A stretch of 64,000 nt of DNA from Zygnema cylindricum (taxonomy: Eukaryota; Streptophyta; Zygnematophyceae; Zygnematales; Zygnemataceae): contig JBBHKE010002225.1 in the NCBI GenBank assembly GCA_037447655.1, positions 24,947 through 88,946 on the forward strand, given 5' to 3'. The position numbers and the translations under genes are program-made. Below the pieces are notes generated by a model. It searched no databases, was not told the origin of the DNA, and saw only the letters and a list, made by a program, of their open reading frames with translations. Positions 33,338 through 45,900 of the stretch are shown here, piece by piece (within the stretch, counting starts at the first letter, position 1; every line of letters starts with the position of its first letter).

Positions 33338-34340
33338 CTAAGTTCTTCCAAGAGGAAACTCTTCCATATAGTGACCCGGTTCTCTACAAAAGAAGCAAAC
33401 ACCTTTTTTCAAAGCTCCCCTTTCTTTTCCTCTCCCTCTCTTTCCACCAAAGTTCCGATAAGGTGTACCTTCGTCTTTCTTCCTCTCATCACGCTTCCGC
33501 TCGTCACCGCCGTTCCTCTCATCACGTTTCTGCCAATCACCACCAGCTGTAAATGCAATCACTCTGTCACTTTCCCTACGAAGCTCCAAAGTGCTTTCCC
33601 TCACAAGAATTATCCCCATGGTAAAGCTCCAAGTCCATGAGGAGCCATCCATTGCCTACATACGACAAATGCTATTTTTGTACTCATCTGGGAGTTTCAT
33701 GAGTAGTATATTAATCTTCCTCTCCTTAGATTCTACATATCTTGCACTAGCAAACTCAACATATAGCGCAGCAATATCATTGCAAAATTCTATCATAATA
33801 CCGCCTTTATAAACATAGGCATCTATTTCTTGTTTTACTAATTGCTGCCTCTGAATTGTCTCACTCTTATAAATTTGACTTAGTGCTTCCCATATTTGTG
33901 AAGCCTTAGTTAAATTTATAAGAGTGATATCTATAGACTTAGATACGTTTCTAAGTATGAGATATTTTGCTATGGTGTTTTTATACTCCCAGATTTTAAT
34001 GTCACTTTCTTCAGTTTTAGTTGTAACCCCTACAAGTGGAACCATAGTCGAGAGCTTAGCTCCCCTCACCATCGGTGTTCCTTTTCCCTTCTCCCAATTT
34101 TTCCCCTTCCATAGCAATGAATTTCCCTTCACCTTCCTTTGTAACTTAAATACGGTTGGTTTTTTGGGAAGCCCCAGATGATTCTCCGTAGTGAGTTCCT
34201 CCAAAGCCCGATGGCGAACACCTCACTTGTCCCGAAACAATTTCCCATAAGTGATTTTTGAAATGCAACCCCTCCATCATAAACTCCCAATAAGTGAAGT
34301 CTGTTCCATCAAACATAGCCACCCTAGATGGTGGGCCCAT
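33338..34340 (-). pseudogene. Copia gag of the TR-GAG-like element
   Basis: The gag start, MGPPSRVAMFDGTDFTYWEF, lies directly at the LTR border (34340). The frame is shifted near 34200 into 34204-33656, which carries the UBN2-type core (IWEYKNTIAKYLIL, IWEALSQIYKSETI, LLMKLPDEYKN). A further frame (33652-33338) has a basic, Arg and Asp-rich linker and a zinc knuckle CFFCREPGHYMEEF in which the last Cys is Phe. The broken frames and the lost Cys suggest the protein is no longer made intact. Confidence 0.8.
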
Positions 34341-34344
34341 AACC

Positions 34345-35439
34345 TGAAATTCTATGGGCTCCATTGTCCACAGAATTCGCAGATCCAAAAGAAGCTAATC
34401 TAGATAGTGCGGACTCCAAGTTGATATAAACCCAAATGAATGATCCTTTGACAAAAAGAACCCAAATACACCTTCACCCGTGTGAAGAGAAGACCTTCTG
34501 TGTGCTCAGTTTCACCATAGAATGCAAAGCTTGAATATGTGTTTTGGACAATAATCCCCACTTTGACTTTCCTACTGAATATGTGCCACACTGGCACGCA
34601 AAGACTCAGATCGACTACACCCTTTTGTAGCTTGGACTCCCCTGCGTCCGCAGCAAAAAGAACCATTGAATTCGCTCACCCGAGCATTAAGTTATGGTTG
34701 GTCAAAGATGACCTTTATAGTTACAAGCTCTCTTAGAGAGGTACCTAAACATCACTAAGTCTTGGTCTGCCTACTCACGATTAAATACTACTAAACCCTA
34801 GTCCAATAGGAACACTATGTAGTAGAAGAAGGTACGATAAGCGATGTACCTATTGTACGGCCATTGTACGACATGGTCTACAAGGTGACATTTGCCAAAT
34901 CGGGAGCTATGGTTCCTCCTCCCATCTTCTCCGGTATCAATTAATGTGGCGCCACGTGGCACCGCGTGACGCTATCCTCAAAAGCCACCGAAAGCTTATC
35001 GTGGGTGGCGGCTGTAATGGTGGGCGTCCGATCAGTTCTATTTATACGGCTTCGATTGGCTTCCATGCATGAATTGATTAATGCGCGTTTTCGTTAGTCT
35101 GCTGCGAATTAGTCCTTTGTATCAATAGATAAATACGCGTAAAACACATCACGTGTATCGTTTCGTTAGTGCTTTAATGGATACGGCGTGGGTCTACACC
35201 GTATTTTGCAGACCCCGGTTCAAATCGGGCTAGAGGCAGTATTTTGCTTAAACTAGTAAAATACCTTTTAATTCATTATGCCTCCTTCTAAATGACGTAG
35301 CAGCCATGGCCTGCCTTTGGTCCTCTCTTTCTCTCTCTTTGCATTTGAACTAAAATGTAGAAGTGAACTATTAATTGCCTTTTTTCAACACTCTATTTAT
35401 TTTTCCAATAGAAACCTAGAAAATTTATAAATTTCAACA
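34345..35439 (-). repeat. 5' LTR of the gag-only element
   Basis: Uninterrupted copy of the LTR, 1,095 bp. It shows the empty-site form (one GTATTTAT-like octamer, reading CTATTTAT) of the MITE insertion. Confidence 0.92.
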
Positions 35440-35573
35440 GCATTCCCACAATCCGTGCATTTGTTCCTCCGTCACAATCAACTAACTGAATTAAATCCCG
35501 TGCCTACAACAAAGAAAAAAATACAACAATGGAGTTAGTTATAAAAATTAAAGACATTAATGTGTAATTTTAA

Positions 35574-36470
35574 TGGGGGAGTAAACGTGGAGGGAGAGAG
35601 GGAAGTAAATGGGAGAGGGAGAAAGGGAAGGAGAAACCACATGATTTTGAGTGTAGGGAAAAGGAAATGGGAGAGGAAGAGGGAGATCGAGGGTTTAAGA
35701 GTACAAAATTTTTTAACGGGGGAGGGAGAGTGAAAGGGAGAGGATGAGGGAGTGGGAGAGGTGGCAGCCAGAGAGGGTGAGGGAGAGGGAGAGTATGAGG
35801 TAATAGATGAGAGTGCGACAGATTGAGAGGGTGAGAGGGAGAGGGAGAGGGGAAGGGAAAGGGAAAGGGAGATGGAGAGATAGCGACAGATGGAGGGAGT
35901 TGGGGGAGGGAGAGGAATAGGGTAAGGGAGATAGTGCGGTAGATTGAGAGGGTGAGAAGGAGAGGGTAAGAGAAAGGGAGATAAAATGTGAGAGAGTAGG
36001 GAAAGGAGAGGGAAAGAGAGGATAAAAAAGAGAGGGAGAGATAGAGGCAAATCCAAAAAGGGGAGAGGGAGAGAGAGAGTGGAAAGGAGATAATGCGGCA
36101 TATAAGGAGAGCGAGTAGGAGAGGGAGAGGGAAAGGGGGAGGGAGAGGGCGAGAGTGTGGAAGGGAGAGGGAAAGGGGGAGGGAGAGGGAGAGAGTGTGG
36201 AAGGGAAAGGGAAAGGGGGAGGGAGAGATAACAACATTTTGAGAGTGGGGAGAGGGAGAGGAATAGGGAAAGGGAGATAGTGCGGCAGATCGAGAGGGTG
36301 AGAAGGAAAGGGAAAGGGAAAGGGAGAGGGAATGTGAGAGTAGGGAAGGGAGAGGGAAAGAGAGAGGGAGAGGGAGGGGGGAGGGAGAGGGAAAGAGAGA
36401 GGGAATGGAGATAGATTGAGAGGGAGAGAGAGAGGTGAAGGGAGAGGGCATAAACGAGAGAGAGCACATT
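35574..36470. repeat. 900-bp purine-rich (GGGAGA)n tract
   Basis: The plus strand is almost only G and A, built of GGGAGAGGGAAAGGG-type units with a few interruptions (CGGCAGAT, ATAGTGCGG) that recur every 90-150 bp. The open frames on the minus strand are pure Ser, Pro and Leu text in three overlapping frames and are an artefact of composition. Confidence 0.9.
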
Positions 36471-37237
36471 TTAAAAAACTTTCAAAATTAAAAGAGGGAG
36501 ATGAGCATAGGTAGGTTCGGAAAAAAAAGGAGCGTGAAAGAGGGGCGGAGGCAATGAAAGGTAAATGGAGTGACGCGCCATATGCAGAGGGAGAAGGAGC
36601 CGACACATGCGACCTCGAATCCATGGAAATGAAACGAAGGTGGCGGCGGTATTTTCGCCTGCTTCTTCATGAAACGAATGAGAATGTGTTCGTTTGACAA
36701 AATGACGACGCAGCGTCAGATCCCTAAAAAAACAAAAAAAAAATGGATGGATGAGATTCGTTCAATAAGGGATCCATTTTTTTGTGGATTATCCGCATTT
36801 GGCGTTAAGCCGTCCCAAATATCATCAACGCCAAATGTTGTTTTTTATTCTAAATATTTTAATTCATTAATTGTAATTTGTGGTCCATTGTCACTTCGAC
36901 CCCTTATTAACGTATACATTAATTCTAATTTGGAGTGAAATCACCTATAGACACCATATTAGAATAAACATTTACGCTATATTCGTTCGTTGTACCGAAA
37001 TAGAGTACATATTGACGCTAATTGGACAAAATACATGTTATAGTGTTTATATAAACTGAACAGGAAAAAATCACATGAATCAAGAGTACGCAGTTTTAAG
37101 ACGGTTTACGTGGACGTGTAAAATAAAAACAGTTCACTGCTTTAACTGTAACATCATGACTTCGCACATGCGAATATATTTTACGTTTACACCGCAGAAC
37201 AGGCGATTATAGGAGATCGTGTGCGAACGAGGTTTTT
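36471..37237. other. Spacer with no gene seen
   Basis: AT-rich sequence. A plus-strand frame (36669-36938) has no recognisable domain. The right part merges into a MITE remnant. Confidence 0.35.
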
Positions 37238-37526
37238 GGCGACGAGAGTGAACCCATTTTTCAGCGCACGTTCATATGCATTCGCGTATAATTTATATGT
37301 AATTTTAAATATTTTCAAGTAAAAAGGTACAAATATGTACCGTCTGACTTCATCCGTTCACCATAGTAATTATATATTGTTGTACTTTCGGTCTTGACGC
37401 TATTTTGTACGGAACCTCAATTATAGTCAAGGAAAAATGAAAATCGCGTATACTATTTTTGGAAAAAAATCAAAAATTTAAGAACCCAAATTAGTGTCGT
37501 TGACACTAATAACGATGCGCGGTGTA
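37238..37526. mobile_element. MITE family D, right half
   Basis: Matches the right half of 21502-22045, including GGTACAAATATGTACCGTCTGAC-like text and the terminus ...AACGATGCGCGGTGTA. The left half is missing. Confidence 0.75.
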
Positions 37527-37529
37527 GTG

Positions 37530-37983
37530 TAGTTCATTCTAGTTTTTTTTTTTTTCTATTTAGGGTTATTTTCAGTGCGTTGTCTCTTAAATAGAGTTGT
37601 GTACGGTCAGTGTCAGACCGTACATAAATGTACCCTTTTAAGTTAAAAATTACAATAAAATAGTTTTAGTAATCGCAGACTTATGAGAATGTGCGTTTTT
37701 AAAAGGAAAAAAAACCAGGTCGTAAAAAATCCCGTTCCCACATATTCGTTCGACAGCCGCGTTTCGACCGTGTGAATGTACGATTTGTGTACGATTTGTC
37801 AGATTTTGTACGGAGACCTATATTAGTGTAAGCATGTTTGCGACCGACATTCCAAATTACCATAATCAAAAAATTAGAATGTATGATTTTTTCCAAAATT
37901 TTCAAATTCTTAAATAGCGTATACCACTGTAATTATTATTATACGCTGATCAAACTCCCACGCTAATAACGATTGGCGGTGTA
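37530..37983. mobile_element. MITE-like remnant ending GATTGGCGGTGTA
   Basis: Contains the GTACGGTC...GACCGTAC and GTACCCTTTTAAG motifs seen in families C and D and ends with a family-type terminus (CTAATAACGATTGGCGGTGTA, 37963-37983). The left terminus is not clear. Confidence 0.55.
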
Positions 37984-38733
37984 GCTGCATCAAAATTAAA
38001 AAATCATTGAATGGGCAATTTCAGGTGGTTGTACTAAATTACTAATGTACTAAGGAGTTGATGAAATTGGCGACCATCTCCTTCCACGCGATTTTCTTTA
38101 ACCGTGGAAAGCGGAAATCTTCCCAGATCCAAAAGCAGAACTGGTACTTGCACGATATGGTAAAGCCGGCGATTACGAAGAAAAATGGACCTACTGTAAT
38201 TCTGGAACTTGGTTCGATACATTGAAGCGCACACGATATCTTTAAGCTTTCTTTGGTCACAGTTACGGGTTCCGGCCGGACCGTCCGACTGACCGAAACG
38301 GCGACGAAAGCTTGTCTTTTATTGTTGCCCGCGAGCGTCTATGTAGGTCACATACAACGTCAGCAGCAACTGGAGGATCCTCATTTCCGTACTGCATAAA
38401 TGCAGAATTGTCGCTCTGCGACAAAACATCCACATGCGGTACGATACCGTACCGTATTGGAGCATAGGAATGTCAGCCTTCTAAAGAAAGTTGGCAGCTA
38501 CATAGAACTGGGGTTTAGGAGTCCATGTGTAAAAGCTGCTCTAGCAGTATATACAGTGCATGCAGTGCAAATACTTCCAAAAAGTGCTCAGGAAGTTGCC
38601 AGGAATTTATGCAGTTTTTCTCTCTCCTCCTAGAGCAGAACCCTGATTTGTGTTAAAGAAAAAGGAATTGAGAAAGAAAAAGAAAAAGAAATTGTACTGA
38701 GTTACAACAGGTGATTCAGGCGAAGTCGCCACC
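37984..38733 (+). promoter_or_regulatory. NSA2 upstream region and 5' UTR
   Basis: No separate gene is supported. The stretch before the start codon is A-rich (AAGAAAAAGAAAAAGAAATT) and the start codon sits in a strong context, GCCACCATGG (38728-38737). Confidence 0.45.
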
Positions 38734-41700
38734 ATGGTGAGTTTTCTTTCTCCAAATTTCAGTCTATAGATGCTGTTAGTGTATCTTATTTGCCAAGAAA
38801 TATGTTTTCTCCAGGATGTTAATAAAGGTAAGTCTTCTGGCTTAATTTTCTTATCCTTTTTTATTTCCTTTTGTGCTTCTCTTCAGCCTCAAGGTGATCA
38901 TATCGACCTACATCAGAAGCGCCATGGATACCGTTTGGATTTCTTTGAGAAGAAGCGGAAAAAAGAAGCTCGAGAAGTCCACAAGCGCTCGTCTTATGCT
39001 CAAAAGGTACTTCTGTCCTGTAGCCTTGGAAGCTCTCCATATAGTGGCTACGGCCCTAATTTTGTAATTGTGGAAGTATCTTTTTTCTGAGGCAATTTCT
39101 GTGTGTAACTTGTTTTTTTTTCGTATGTTATTGTCAGGCAACCCTGTTTGCTGGTGCTTTTACTATCTTTAAACATATCTGGGCAATTGTTGTGTATAAA
39201 ATTCCATAGAATTATGCACAAGAAATTTCTCAATGGCTTCTATAATGATGACCTAAATTATGTATTTCTGGGGGAGTTTCTTTGCAGGTATTAGGTCTTA
39301 AAGCAAAGCTGTTTGCTAAGAAGCGCTATGCAGAAAAGGCGACTCTTAAGAAAACGTGAGTTCTCTTTTTTGTTTTTTTCTCCTTTCCTCCAACCTCCTG
39401 GGTTTGAAGAACTCAGGTTCCTCTCATTCATATGACATTTTAAATGTTATGGCTTTGATATCTGTAGGATAGGATTGGGGTAGCATGAAACACCGAAACT
39501 AGTCGAATTTGACCTCAAAGATAATGTTTCCTCGGGAATAATTTAGTTGGTCTCACTGAAACTCACTTATTTTCACCAATTGATGTCTTTACAGGCTTGC
39601 TATGCATAGCGAACGAAACAATCGTCATAAAGTTGACGATAAAGTGGAGGAGGGAGCGGTACCAGCATATTTGCTGGAGCGTGAGGCTACGGCTCGGGCA
39701 AAGGTGGGCTTAATTTTGTTGACTCTTTTTGTCTGATAGCAAAGCATGAGTTTTTTCATTTTTTGAATTTACATGATGATACAACACTTCTACTTCTGCA
39801 GAAACTTAACGTGAGTACACCGTGATTGGTTGTTAGGGTTAATAGCACTAATCAGTGCTGCTTTTTTCTTTTTTTCCTTCAACCACAAAAGAGCATAAAT
39901 AATGCTAATTTCTACATTCGTAAACCCATTTCATTTAAGGGGCCTTAAATTGTTGCATCCAGTATCAATAACACTAAAACGGTGCGCATGTTAATATCTT
40001 TGTGAAATTTATAGTTCCTCAGGGTGTAGATTTACGTTTGTGTAATAGTATGTGGTGCTGTGTCTGTGTTTCCTTGCTTAAGACGAGTAATAGAGTGATA
40101 TGGTTCCTTCAGGAACACACTACTAAGTTCATCAATTTTTGAGTTAAAGCATTATTAGTATTAATGCGGAGAAATAGTATCAATAATATGAACCTAAGGT
40201 GGGATGATGTGCGGCGGATTTTCTACTTGCTGTCATTAACTCTAATTTGTTGTTTTGGGAAAGAAAAACAACGGCTGATTTAGTATCTTGACTTGAATAG
40301 TGATGAAAAGTGTTTCATTCCATTCCCTCGAGTGGTAGGTAGCGGCGGACAGGTTTGAACAATAAAAACACACTCGTGGCATTGTCAAAAACAAAATTAA
40401 GATATCCTGTGTCTGGCAGATATTTTCAACTTTTCTCCGTAGTTTCATTAAATTGGTCAAGGACGTGTGTTAAACCTGTAGAAACAATTATTGGCATGTG
40501 TTTTGATGACTTACTTGAGCTACCATCTTTGCATGACCTTAATTTGGAGCCTTTTACGCTTTCTTGGAAATTTGGTACTCAGGTGGAGTGCAGTGGGAAA
40601 GTAGTATGTGTAAACTCAATGTTGTGAATTTAGCCATGGGTTTGTGTTTGTAAGAGGCTACTCATGTCCATTGGACAGTAAGCCTATTTTCAAAAGATCA
40701 ACCTATTTTTATTAACAACTTATTTTCAACTTCTTCTTCTTTTCAAGAACATCTTATATTCGAAAACAACATAAGCTGGTTTGGCAGTCCATGAATTTTT
40801 ATGTTCTATGACTGGTACTGATATGCAGTTTGTTTGTGGTGGTTCTTGAATAGGTTCTTAGCAACACTATTAAGCAGAAACGAAAGGAGAAGGCTGGCAA
40901 GTGGGAGGTGCCCTTACCAAAGGTAAACCCTTTTCAGCAACCAAACAGTTTCAGAGAATCAGGACATTACTCAGGATCTCCTCTTTATTTCTAGTTGGAT
41001 GTAAGAGTTTACTTGGAAAAACTTCACTGGTTACACTGATCATTGTAATTACTAGTGGCAAAATAAAAGTATGGTAAGAAAATAAGTATGATTCGTGCTG
41101 ATTCATATTTTGTTCATTTTTTTTATTTTTGCTTGTAATTATTGTGGTTCAGAATAACCATATTTATGCCCATAAAAAGCTGGCACTCAAAATACGAATG
41201 GTCCATTTTAATTACAATGGATGATGTAGAGTCTAGTTGGGCTTTGTAGGCTTGTCCCAAAAAATTCTGTATCATTTGCTCTTGAAACTTAATATTTTTT
41301 AGGATCTTTTTGCTTCATGGACCATGAATAAGTATTGATGCAAGAAGTATGTCAAAATGAGTTTATACCGAATGGTTTTCTAACAGTGATAGGGCATAGA
41401 CTTTGCTCACTGGATTTAAGAGAGTTATAGCTCAATCAACTGTCTTATTAAAGGCGAGGTTTTGTTAACTCATGGGATTTGTATTTTGAGGCAATATCTA
41501 CTGCAGTCTATGATATTTTCCATGAAGAACTGGTCGTGAATTATTTCAGCTCTGGATTCGAACTGCTTTGTAGTCTGTATTTCAAGTGTCTTTTAAAGGA
41601 GGTGTTTCTGTGTTTTTGTGGAAACTTGAGCTGACCCAAATCTTACCTTTAAAGTTAACTGGGAATTGTTTGGTTTGTAGGTTCGACCAATTGCCGAGGA

Positions 41701-42977
41701 TGAGATGTTCCGAGTTGTACGGTCTGGGAAACGGAAAAGTGAGCTCCATGTCTTTTGTCCGATTTTTCCCTCTCGTGTAGGATTTTCTGATTGGTTGTGT
41801 TACTAACGCTAATTATTGTGTGTGTATTTTGCAGCGAAGCAATGGAAAAGGCTTGTGACTAAAGTGACTTTTGTAGGCCCGGGCTTCACTCGTAAGCCTC
41901 CTAAATATGAACGTTTTATTCGTCCCATGGCTTTGCGTTTTACGAAGGTAGTCCTTTTGCCTTGGCCTTTTGATGCTCCTTGTTTGATCAATTTTACTCG
42001 TTTACTTGTTCTTTCCTTTTGCTACTTTGTTTCTTTATGTTACTCTTAAGTCGAAAACATTGTTTGAAAACATTAATTGAAAACATTCCTTGGAATATTG
42101 CAGGCACATGTTACACATCCTGAACTCAAATGTACGTTTAATTTGGAAATCATCGGTGTGAAAAAAAACCCTAATGGGACCATGTACTCGTCAATGGGTG
42201 TCATCACCAAGGGAACCATTATCGAAGTAAATCTTTAGGCTCCCCGCCCCTCCCTCCCTTCTTTTTTTCTTTTCTGTTAAAGATGTAGCCAGCTGGAACT
42301 TCTACTTTTGGTGTACACTTTTTCTATGTGAACCGTTGCGCAATGTGTACTTCTCAGCTGTATGTTCTCAGCTCAGAGGGAGCAAATGCGCATGTTTTTG
42401 TCAGTATTTTTTATAAGTGCCAATTTGAGGCGTTGATGGATTTTGGCGTTTTCCATGGCTGCAGGTGAATGTTAGTGAACTTGGCCTTGTGACACCAGCA
42501 GGAAAAGTGGTTTGGGGTAAGCGAACTGTTTCTTTTTTTTGTTGTCGTCGTTGTCATTGTTTTCTTTTTTTTCTTTTTTTGGGTTTATGTCATTTTATTG
42601 GTTTTGTTACATTGTTATATTTTCTGTTGTCTCATTGTCATTTCGCGCATTGTTGTATTGTCATGTTGTTGTATTCAGCTATTGATATTGCTATTGTTAT
42701 TTTACTGTTACTGTTGTTGTTAATGTTATTGCTACGTTACTGTTGTTGTTACTGTTGCTGTTGTTATTTTATTGTTATTGTTGCCGTTGTTGTTATTGTT
42801 ATTGCTACGTTACTGTTGTTGTTACTGTTGCTGTTGTTATTTTATTGTTATTGTTGCCGTTGATGTTGATGTCAAGTTTCTAATTGGTATGAGGCATTGC
42901 GGGGCGCAGGAAAATATGCGCAAGTAACAAACAACCCTGAGAATGACGGTTGTATAAATGCAGTCCTACTTGTCTAA
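38734..42977 (+). CDS. NSA2: NSA2, 60S ribosome biogenesis factor
   Basis: A nucleolar protein that joins pre-60S particles and is needed for 27S pre-rRNA processing. Ten exons read in phase: 38734-38736, 38887-39006, 39288-39355, 39595-39703, 40854-40922, 41681-41738, 41835-41947, 42104-42226, 42465-42516 and 42910-42977. They total 783 nt, or 260 residues, the same length as in Arabidopsis. All introns are GT-AG. The protein starts [17 protein letters not shown], is very basic to about residue 100 ([17 protein letters not shown]), and then carries the eS8-like fold ([28 protein letters not shown]), ending [15 protein letters not shown]. Exon 1 codes only the start Met: the ATG is directly followed by the donor GTGAGT. 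There is no sign of decay. Confidence 0.98.
42521..42870. repeat. TTG/TTA low-complexity tract in NSA2 intron 9
   Basis: Built of GTTGTTATT and GCTACGTTACTG units, with a 73-bp tandem duplication (42725-42797 and 42798 to about 42865). The open frame across it is an artefact of the trinucleotide period. Confidence 0.85.
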
Positions 42978-45900
42978 TGGGGTCACTCAAAATAGACTGA
43001 CACATTTAAAAAAGTTGTAATGAAGAGCACTATGTGTTCATCTTAACAAACATAATTTTTGTTTTGGATTTTGCTCAATTCACCCGTAAAGTCAGGAAAT
43101 ATCAGATCACTGTAAAATGGAGACATGGAGGAGTAATTGTTTTAGTTTACAGAAGAAATTATCACAATCGAATAAGGTCAACCTCTTTTGGGTGCAGTTT
43201 TTTGATCATAAACTGGGACTCCCAATGCTGGAGAGGGGAGTTTGGACGGTGGACGGTCTAACTCAAATAGTAGTTAAGAGTATTTTACTAGTAACAAAAT
43301 TTATAGTTTGTAGGTGTAGAGAAAATGAGAGCTGAGTGAAAGTATGTGTATGATTTTTGACATTTTTAAGGTGTTGACTACAAAGCAAATAAGCATCCAA
43401 GCAGAACCAAATCTGTCAGTGTTCGTTTTGTGGTACCTTCGAATTTTACTAAGGTCCAGAAATCACTGCTTTTGGTCTTTTTTTATGACTGTTTCTCTGG
43501 TTGTTAAACTATTCAGAATTTGGTGCATGTAGGACTCCTCCAGTATGTTTCTCCTCCAGTCAGATGACTTTCTGTACTGTGCTGGATACATGTTGTTTGC
43601 TTTTTGTTGTGTTTGTGAAGAGAATTTCTCAGTTATTTCTTCCCAAGACTTCATACTTTTGTCATGTCCTGTGTTGACTACATTTGGCAGTCGCTTTTGT
43701 CAGAAGTTACAGGAAAGGAGAATGGTTGTAGAAAATATGATTGTCCCTCCAAGACTTAAAAGCTGTACTGATCAGATGTATAAGACAGTTGAAAATATGA
43801 TGTTACTGAACTTGACAGTCAAATATATTGACAGACTTGACAGTAAGATGTTATTGGCGATTTTTGGATATCCATTGTTCTTGTAAGGTTTTTTGATAGA
43901 GGTGTTGTAGTGTACAGAACTACACCGTGGATCGCTTCTAGGCTATCAAATATATGGTGGGGTTTATTTTCATGTTAATAATTATAATTTAGGTCTGTTT
44001 TTCATGTTGTTTATTATATTTTAGTCCGTTTGTTATAGATGTTAGGTTGTCAAATGTGTGTCATGAAAGTAAAAAGTAGTGTTGTTAGGGGCCAAAAATG
44101 TGCCAAATTGGTCCACTGCTTTTAAGGTTGATTGTTATCACAATCAGAGTTGACTACACTGACTGGCTTCATTAGGGCCACTTACTGGAATAGTGTTCTA
44201 AATGTTCCATTTATAGTTTTCGGCCAAAAGAGCACTATTTAAAATTAGAGTAAAAGTGAAGGACCACCGTAGTGTAAGAGTCCTGGTGTAAAATCTGCAC
44301 ACTGGTGTGCAATAGAGGTGAAATCATTTTTAAAATCTCATGTATGAACTTTAATTCTGATGTCTTATGCTGCAAGGAAGAACATTCACAAAAGCCTGTA
44401 CGGTTGTAGCAACTGACTTTGCATTGTTTGTGCACTCATCACCTGAGAAAAACAAATACTGATGAAAAATGTACTACGTAAGCAATAACCAGCCTGAGGA
44501 CAATTTGTTCGCAAGTTACACACTACTTTTTTCGATATTTTTTTCCATTACTCTAGGTGGCTTTTCTCTATGAATTCTGTGGATACTCAATTGGAAGGCA
44601 AGTCCAGACCTTTTCCTTACCTTCCTTTTCCGTTAGATTCATCATCTGACAAGTGTGCATGGAGAAAAGATTGACCCTGGCTACTTAACTTGTAGTGCTG
44701 GTTTTCCATTTAATCGTTGACTAGAAAACTGAAAAAAACTGGACAAAGTTTATGTTTGCACTATTGACCTGGTAGTAAAACATCGTATAGTGTTTGCTTG
44801 TGAATGTAAATTCACAATCAAAGGAATACGCGCAGATAACAGAACATATAATGTAAGAACAACTAATTTCCCTTCTTTGTTTATCATTTTTTCTATATAC
44901 TCCAGTGCCCATTGCTATTATTGGTATCTTACTGATGGAGTAAAGATTTATCCTACAAAAATTCCCAAAAGTTATAACACCCACTTAAGGAGTACACTGC
45001 AATTAGCATTCCAATTAACTGGTAATATGCCTTAAAATTCCACATTTACACCCACTTTCGGCATTTTCAGTTTCGTTTTTGCCTTCCTTTTTAATTCCCT
45101 TGTACTCTCAGATGGTTCTCAAGACTTCTCATTTTTGTTTTAACACTGATAGCAATGCAGTGGAGTGTTATCTGTCTCCTCCCCATACAGAATCATGTCA
45201 CAACAATTAGCTTTACTTTCTACAACAATCACATAAGCAATAATGGCTGACTTTATCATCTACACGGGTGATTACGAGTCCATGGACCAGCAAAACCACC
45301 TGTATGCAGACAGACATTGATAAAACCACAAAAACATAAGCTATATAAGTGGGAATATACAAGCCCTGCATACATTTGGCAGATATTCCTGCTGGAGAAA
45401 GAATTTTTGCAATCCAAGGATGTGAATATAAGTGGAAACTGGACAGTGAGACAATGACTCAATTCTAAATTCAGTTCCATTGTCAAGCAAAGAATATGCA
45501 GTGTCCATCCAAATGAAGCAATGCTGCACTTCAAGTGTTTTTTGTTGACATGTTGAAGCTTTAGTCTATACACTCTATCACAGATATATGGGTTTGGTTT
45601 GTTTTATAATCTGGAGAACTTCCACGTTTCTACTTATTGAAGAAGAATGTCGATGCTTTTAATTATGTTCAACACTCGGCTGCGCCAGGCTCTTCTGTGA
45701 CTACTGCTCACAAATATTGTAAATGACATCCATCTAAAGACAATCTTGAAAAAATGTGGCCCATGAGCGTGACATTTCGGTATTGCCGGTGCTGGACCAA
45801 GGTATATGGCCATTGCTAATCATATTGCGATTTCTTTTTCATCATAATCATAATGTCCACCTTTTCTTAAGAGATACAAGCACAATACGGCCTTGTATCT

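Larger units (their letters stand above)
30448..35439 (-). mobile_element. Non-autonomous gag-only copia element (TR-GAG-like)
   Basis: Left LTR 30448-32372 (about 1,080 bp once the inserted MITE is removed) and right LTR 34345-35439 (1,095 bp). On the minus strand the LTR starts TGTTGAAATTTAT and ends AATTTCA. The internal region is only 1,972 bp (32373-34344) and holds gag but no protease, integrase or RT. A purine tract (AACAAGGGGAT, 32373-32383 on the minus strand) abuts the left LTR, as expected for the 3' end. The flanks ACATT and GCATT are a 5-bp duplication with one mismatch. This matches the structure called TR-GAG: terminal repeats plus gag, mobilised in trans. Confidence 0.88.

Noticed and set aside
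35535-36624. Three overlapping minus-strand frames of about 300 codons
   Set aside because: They are pure Ser, Pro and Leu text caused by the purine tract on the other strand; all three frames are open at once.
42465-42863. 132-codon plus-strand frame
   Set aside because: It begins with NSA2 exon 9 and then runs through the TTG/TTA intron tract. The donor GTAAGC and the match to NSA2 show that it ends at 42516.
45256-45573. 105-codon minus-strand ORF
   Set aside because: No recognisable domain and several overlapping frames; it looks like chance in the NSA2-CBS spacer.
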